From Candidatus Aalborgicola lynettensis (lineage in GTDB: Bacteria > Pseudomonadota > Gammaproteobacteria > Burkholderiales > Burkholderiaceae_C), in contig JADJZE010000021.1 of assembly GCA_016719405.1 (NCBI GenBank), positions 805,190 through 869,189 of the forward strand: a stretch of DNA of 64,000 nucleotides, given 5' to 3'. The first letter of the stretch is position 1. Every line of letters begins with the position of its first letter. Made by a program: the position numbers and the translations under genes. Below the pieces are notes generated by a model, which was not told the origin of the DNA, did not search any database, and worked only from the letters and a program-made list of their open reading frames with translations. Shown here piece after piece: positions 61,864 to 64,000 of this stretch.

Positions 61864-62301
61864 TCAATCCCAACTGCCAACGTCGGCATTTTTGCCCTCA
61901 CCCCCGGCCTGGCCGTCGCCACCGAAAGACAACACATCAATCTCGCTATGCACGCCGGGGTTCAGGTATTGGTAGGGGTTGCCCCAGGGGTCTTTGGGCA
62001 ACTTGTCCACATAGGGCTTCCAGTTGCCGGGGATGGGGCCTGCGGAGGGTTTGGCGACCAGGGCCTGCAGTCCCTGTGCCGCCGTAGGGTAGCGCTGGTT
62101 GTCCAGCCGGTACAGCTTGAGCGCCTGCATCAGGTTGTTGACGTCGGTTTTGGCGGCGGTGACACGGGCGTCGTCGGCCCGGTCCAGCACATTGGGCACG
62201 ATCAGAGCGGCCAGAACACCGATGATGACCAGCACCACCATCAACTCAATAAGGGTAAAACCCTGCGAAACACGGCGTCGGACAGATTGAAAACGGGACA
62301 T
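61864..62301 (-). CDS. gspG: Type II secretion major pseudopilin GspG
   Basis: The 145-residue protein has the prepilin signal QGFTLIELMVVLVIIGVLAA (cleavage G/F with Glu at +5), then DVNNLMQALKLYRLDNQRYP and DPWGNPYQYLNPG with the calcium-binding loop near the C-terminus. It is the main subunit of the pseudopilus. It is the only pseudopilin in the cluster with an intact frame. It is divergent from gspC, so a shared control region lies at 62302-62362. Confidence 0.95.
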   Translation of the reverse strand: MSRFQSVRRRVSQGFTLIELMVVLVIIGVLAALIVPNVLDRADDARVTAAKTDVNNLMQALKLYRLDNQRYPTAAQGLQALVAKPSAGPIPGNWKPYVDKLPKDPWGNPYQYLNPGVHSEIDVLSFGGDGQAGGEGKNADVGSWD

Positions 62302-62362
62302 ACAAAAAGTGGGTTGAAAAGGTGGGTTGTGGGTTAAAGGGTGGGGCCATCATAATCTCGCC

Positions 62363-62815
62363 ATGCAAACAAATCTTCATCCTGTGTGGCCGGTACGTAT
62401 TGCAACCTTCGTGGTGTTTGCGTTGGCTGCTGCCAGTGCGGCCTTTTGGTCCCTCAAGGTGTGGGGCGCCAGCCAGCCGGGTCGCGCCGGTCTGGCTGCA
62501 GTGGCCAGTGCGCCGCCGCTGGATCCGCAAGGCCTGGCGCAGGTACTGGGTGGCGGAGCCGCTGCGCTGCAGGTGACCGACGTGCCGATCGCCGCCAGTA
62601 GCCGGTTCGTGCTACAGGGTGTGGTGGCCGATACGGCCCACGCGGGTGCCGCACTGGTGGCGGTGGATGGCAAACCCGCCAAGCCGTTTTGCGGTGGGTG
62701 CCGTGGTGGACGGGCGCTTGTTGCTGCAATCGGTTGAGGACGCCGCGCCATGTTGGCCAGCACCATGGAGGGCGCACCGGAGGTGACGCTGGAGTTGCCG
62801 CAGCCGGGTAAATAA
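62363..62815 (+). pseudogene. gspC: Type II secretion protein GspC, two frameshifts
   Basis: The protein has an N-terminal membrane helix (IATFVVFALAAASAAFWSL) and the homology region with RFVLQGVVADTAHAGAAL. The frame breaks near 62690 and 62745; single-base repairs give VGAVVDGRLLLQSVE and RRAMLASTMEGAPEVTLELP. The repaired protein is about 150 residues and lacks the PDZ or coiled-coil domain seen in some GspC proteins, a short form common in this group. GspC links the platform to the secretin. Confidence 0.75.
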
Positions 62816-62824
62816 CCTCTATAG

Positions 62825-62880
62825 TTGCTACTAAATTTGTAGCTGGTTGCGCCCGTCCTACGTGCGCAAATAGCCTTTTT
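62825..62880 (-). repeat. Dispersed palindromic repeat, copy 10
   Basis: On the minus strand it reads AAAAGGCTATTTGCGCACGT, then a G/C segment, then AACCAGCTACAAATTTAGTAGC. It lies between the convergent gspC and Hsp15-like genes. Confidence 0.7.
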
Positions 62881-62893
62881 GATGCGTGTCCTG

Positions 62894-63292
62894 TTAGTCG
62901 ATGGCGGCGCTCCAACGGTCGTCCCAAGGCTTTTCCAGCGCGCGGCGGTCGCGTTTGGTGGGGCGCCCATGCGCAATGGTGTGTGCGGGCTCAGGCGATA
63001 GACGCCGCTGCTCTTGCTCCGCCAAACGCAGCGTCTGGCTCTCGGGCGTTTCGGCATACAGTGTCTGCGCCACCGGTGCCGGGCCACGTTGTTCGCTAAT
63101 GCCCAGAATCACCACGGTCTTGCGGATGGAGGCCTGCCAGATGTCCAGCGTGTCGCCACCTTCACCCTCGCGCGACGGTTTGACATCTTTACCCTCCACC
63201 TGGGCGTGCCCCGGTTAATCGCCTCCACCGCCAGCGCGTTGGTGAAGAAAACGTGCGGCCCACAGCCATTTGTCGATACGGGTTTTGTCCAT
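62894..63292 (-). pseudogene. hslR: Hsp15-like S4-domain RNA-binding protein, two frameshifts
   Basis: The start MDKTRIDKWLWAARF is the S4 RNA-binding motif of Hsp15, which rescues stalled 50S subunits. The C-terminal part (KDVKPSREGEGGDTLDIWQ to GRPTKRDRRALEKPW) is in one frame. Between them two single-base changes (an extra T in TTTT near 63255 and a missing G near 63218) are needed to restore NALAVEAINRGHAQVEG. Both are in homopolymers, so sequencing error is plausible. Confidence 0.75.
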
Positions 63293-63417
63293 GGGAATCG
63301 GAGTCAATGTCAAAGAAATTCAGCGCAAAACGGTCATGAAACCGCCCCCGACATTCTGGCAGACCATCCATCGCACGGGATAATCCCACGCCTCCCTCTA
63401 CCAACAGAATTACAAAA

Positions 63418-63639
63418 ATGCCCGCAACCGCGCTCCAAGTGACATCCGCCGGTGTGGTCGCCGGCAAAGAGCTGTTGATTCCCACCGGTGAACAAGGGCC
63501 CACCTTGCCACATGTGCAGGATTGGGTCACCGCCAAGCTCAAGGCCAAGATCGCTGTCAAAGACGTCAGCACGTCGGTCCTGGTCAAAGGCATCAAGCAA
63601 TGGGCGGCCTATGGAAGAAAAGAAGCCAAAGCGCCCTAA
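63418..63639 (+). CDS. Small conserved protein of unknown function
   Basis: The 73-residue protein (MPATALQVTSAGVVAGKELL...) contains KIAVKDVSTSVLVKGIKQWA, an amphipathic pattern that may form a small helical domain. No domain name can be given. ATTACAAAA precedes the ATG without a clear ribosome site. The next gene, a ParB-like one, lies 35 bp downstream on the same strand. Confidence 0.55.
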   Translation: MPATALQVTSAGVVAGKELLIPTGEQGPTLPHVQDWVTAKLKAKIAVKDVSTSVLVKGIKQWAAYGRKEAKAP

Positions 63640-63674
63640 GATCAGAACCATATTCAAAATACGTAATCCCAGAC

Positions 63675-64000
63675 ATGACCATCGTCGTTAACGAAGAACT
63701 CAAAGCCTATATCGACCATTAACTGCCAGAGAGCACGACGCACTGGAGCGCAACCTGTTAAAGGACGGCTGCCGCGACGCCCTGGTGCTGTGGGGTGACG
63801 TGCTCAGTAGACAGGCACAACCGCTACGGCATTTGCCAAAAGCACAACATCCGTTCCAGACGCTGCAAAGCACGCTGTTCAAAAGCCTGGACGGCGTGCA
63901 CCTGTGGATGATCGACCAGCATCTGGGGCGGCGTAGTGTGTCGGATTTTTCAGCGTGGTGTGCTGGCCCTGCGCAAGCGCGAGATTCTCAAGGACCGAAA
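63675..64000 (+). pseudogene. ParB-like nuclease-domain protein, several frameshifts, runs off the window
   Basis: Pieces of a ParB/Srx-type domain can be read in sequence: MTIVVNEELKAYID, LTAREHDALERNLLKDGCRD, LVLWGDVLVDRHNRYGIC and KSLDGVHLWMIDQHLGRRSV. The order and the GHNR-like box (here DRHNRYGI) match ParB-like domains found in phage and plasmid proteins. At least four single-base changes separate the pieces in 320 bases. It may be a decayed mobile-element gene or a poor end of sequence. Confidence 0.6.

Overview
The window (about 62% G+C, most genes with strong third-position G/C bias) looks like the chromosome of a betaproteobacterium in the order Burkholderiales, most likely Comamonadaceae (Rhodoferax/Polaromonas-like). 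This rests on the protein families, the fused isobutyryl-CoA mutase, the LipA/foldase pair, the class-specific type II secretion gene order and a dispersed palindromic repeat built around GCGCAAGCAGCTATTAAA. It is an inference from content, not a database match.

Layout. 0-3 kb: a 5' portion of a molybdopterin oxidoreductase and a secreted low-G+C orphan. 2.8-6.9 kb: a small accessory patch with a HigA antitoxin remnant, a FitA-type antitoxin with a damaged PIN toxin, a NUDIX hydrolase and two convergent AAA ATPases of the DUF4143 type, each preceded by its own DNA palindrome. 7-12 kb: a DUF2855 protein, a glutathione S-transferase, a NYN ribonuclease with a hairpin leader, coaX and a rhodanese. 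12-15.6 kb: icmF behind a perfect 22-bp palindrome. 17.4-29.5 kb: a glycerol utilisation regulon (glpK, glpR, then divergent glpSTPQUV ABC transporter, glpD and a second membrane-anchored copy of the binding protein) with GlpR-like half-sites in front of glpS and glpD. 30-39 kb: an HD-like protein, purT, PBP1a, a YqaA-type membrane protein, creD, bioH and bioC. 39-40 kb: a LysE exporter framed by two direct copies of the dispersed repeat. 41-62.8 kb: a type II secretion locus (gspF, E, D, N, M, L, K, J, I, H, G on the minus strand and gspC divergent).

The secretion locus is interrupted twice. Between gspE and gspF lie the likely cargo genes: a family I lipase, its foldase, an AraC regulator and a lectin-GDSL esterase. 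Between gspK and gspL sits a five-gene, opposite-strand cassette (secreted protein, ABC ATPase, FtsX-type permease, LolA-like protein, outer-membrane barrel) that looks like a self-contained envelope trafficking machine. 62.9-64 kb: an Hsp15-like gene, a small orphan and a ParB-like gene running off the end.

Many otherwise conserved genes carry single-base frameshifts (mop, icmF, glpP, gspF, gspK) and a few carry several (gspJ, I, H, C, hslR, parB-like). The density rises sharply after 59.6 kb. Most look like base-calling or assembly indels, so genes with one frameshift are listed as CDS and those with several or with internal deletions as pseudogenes. The deletion in glpQ and the loss in the PIN toxin look more like real damage.
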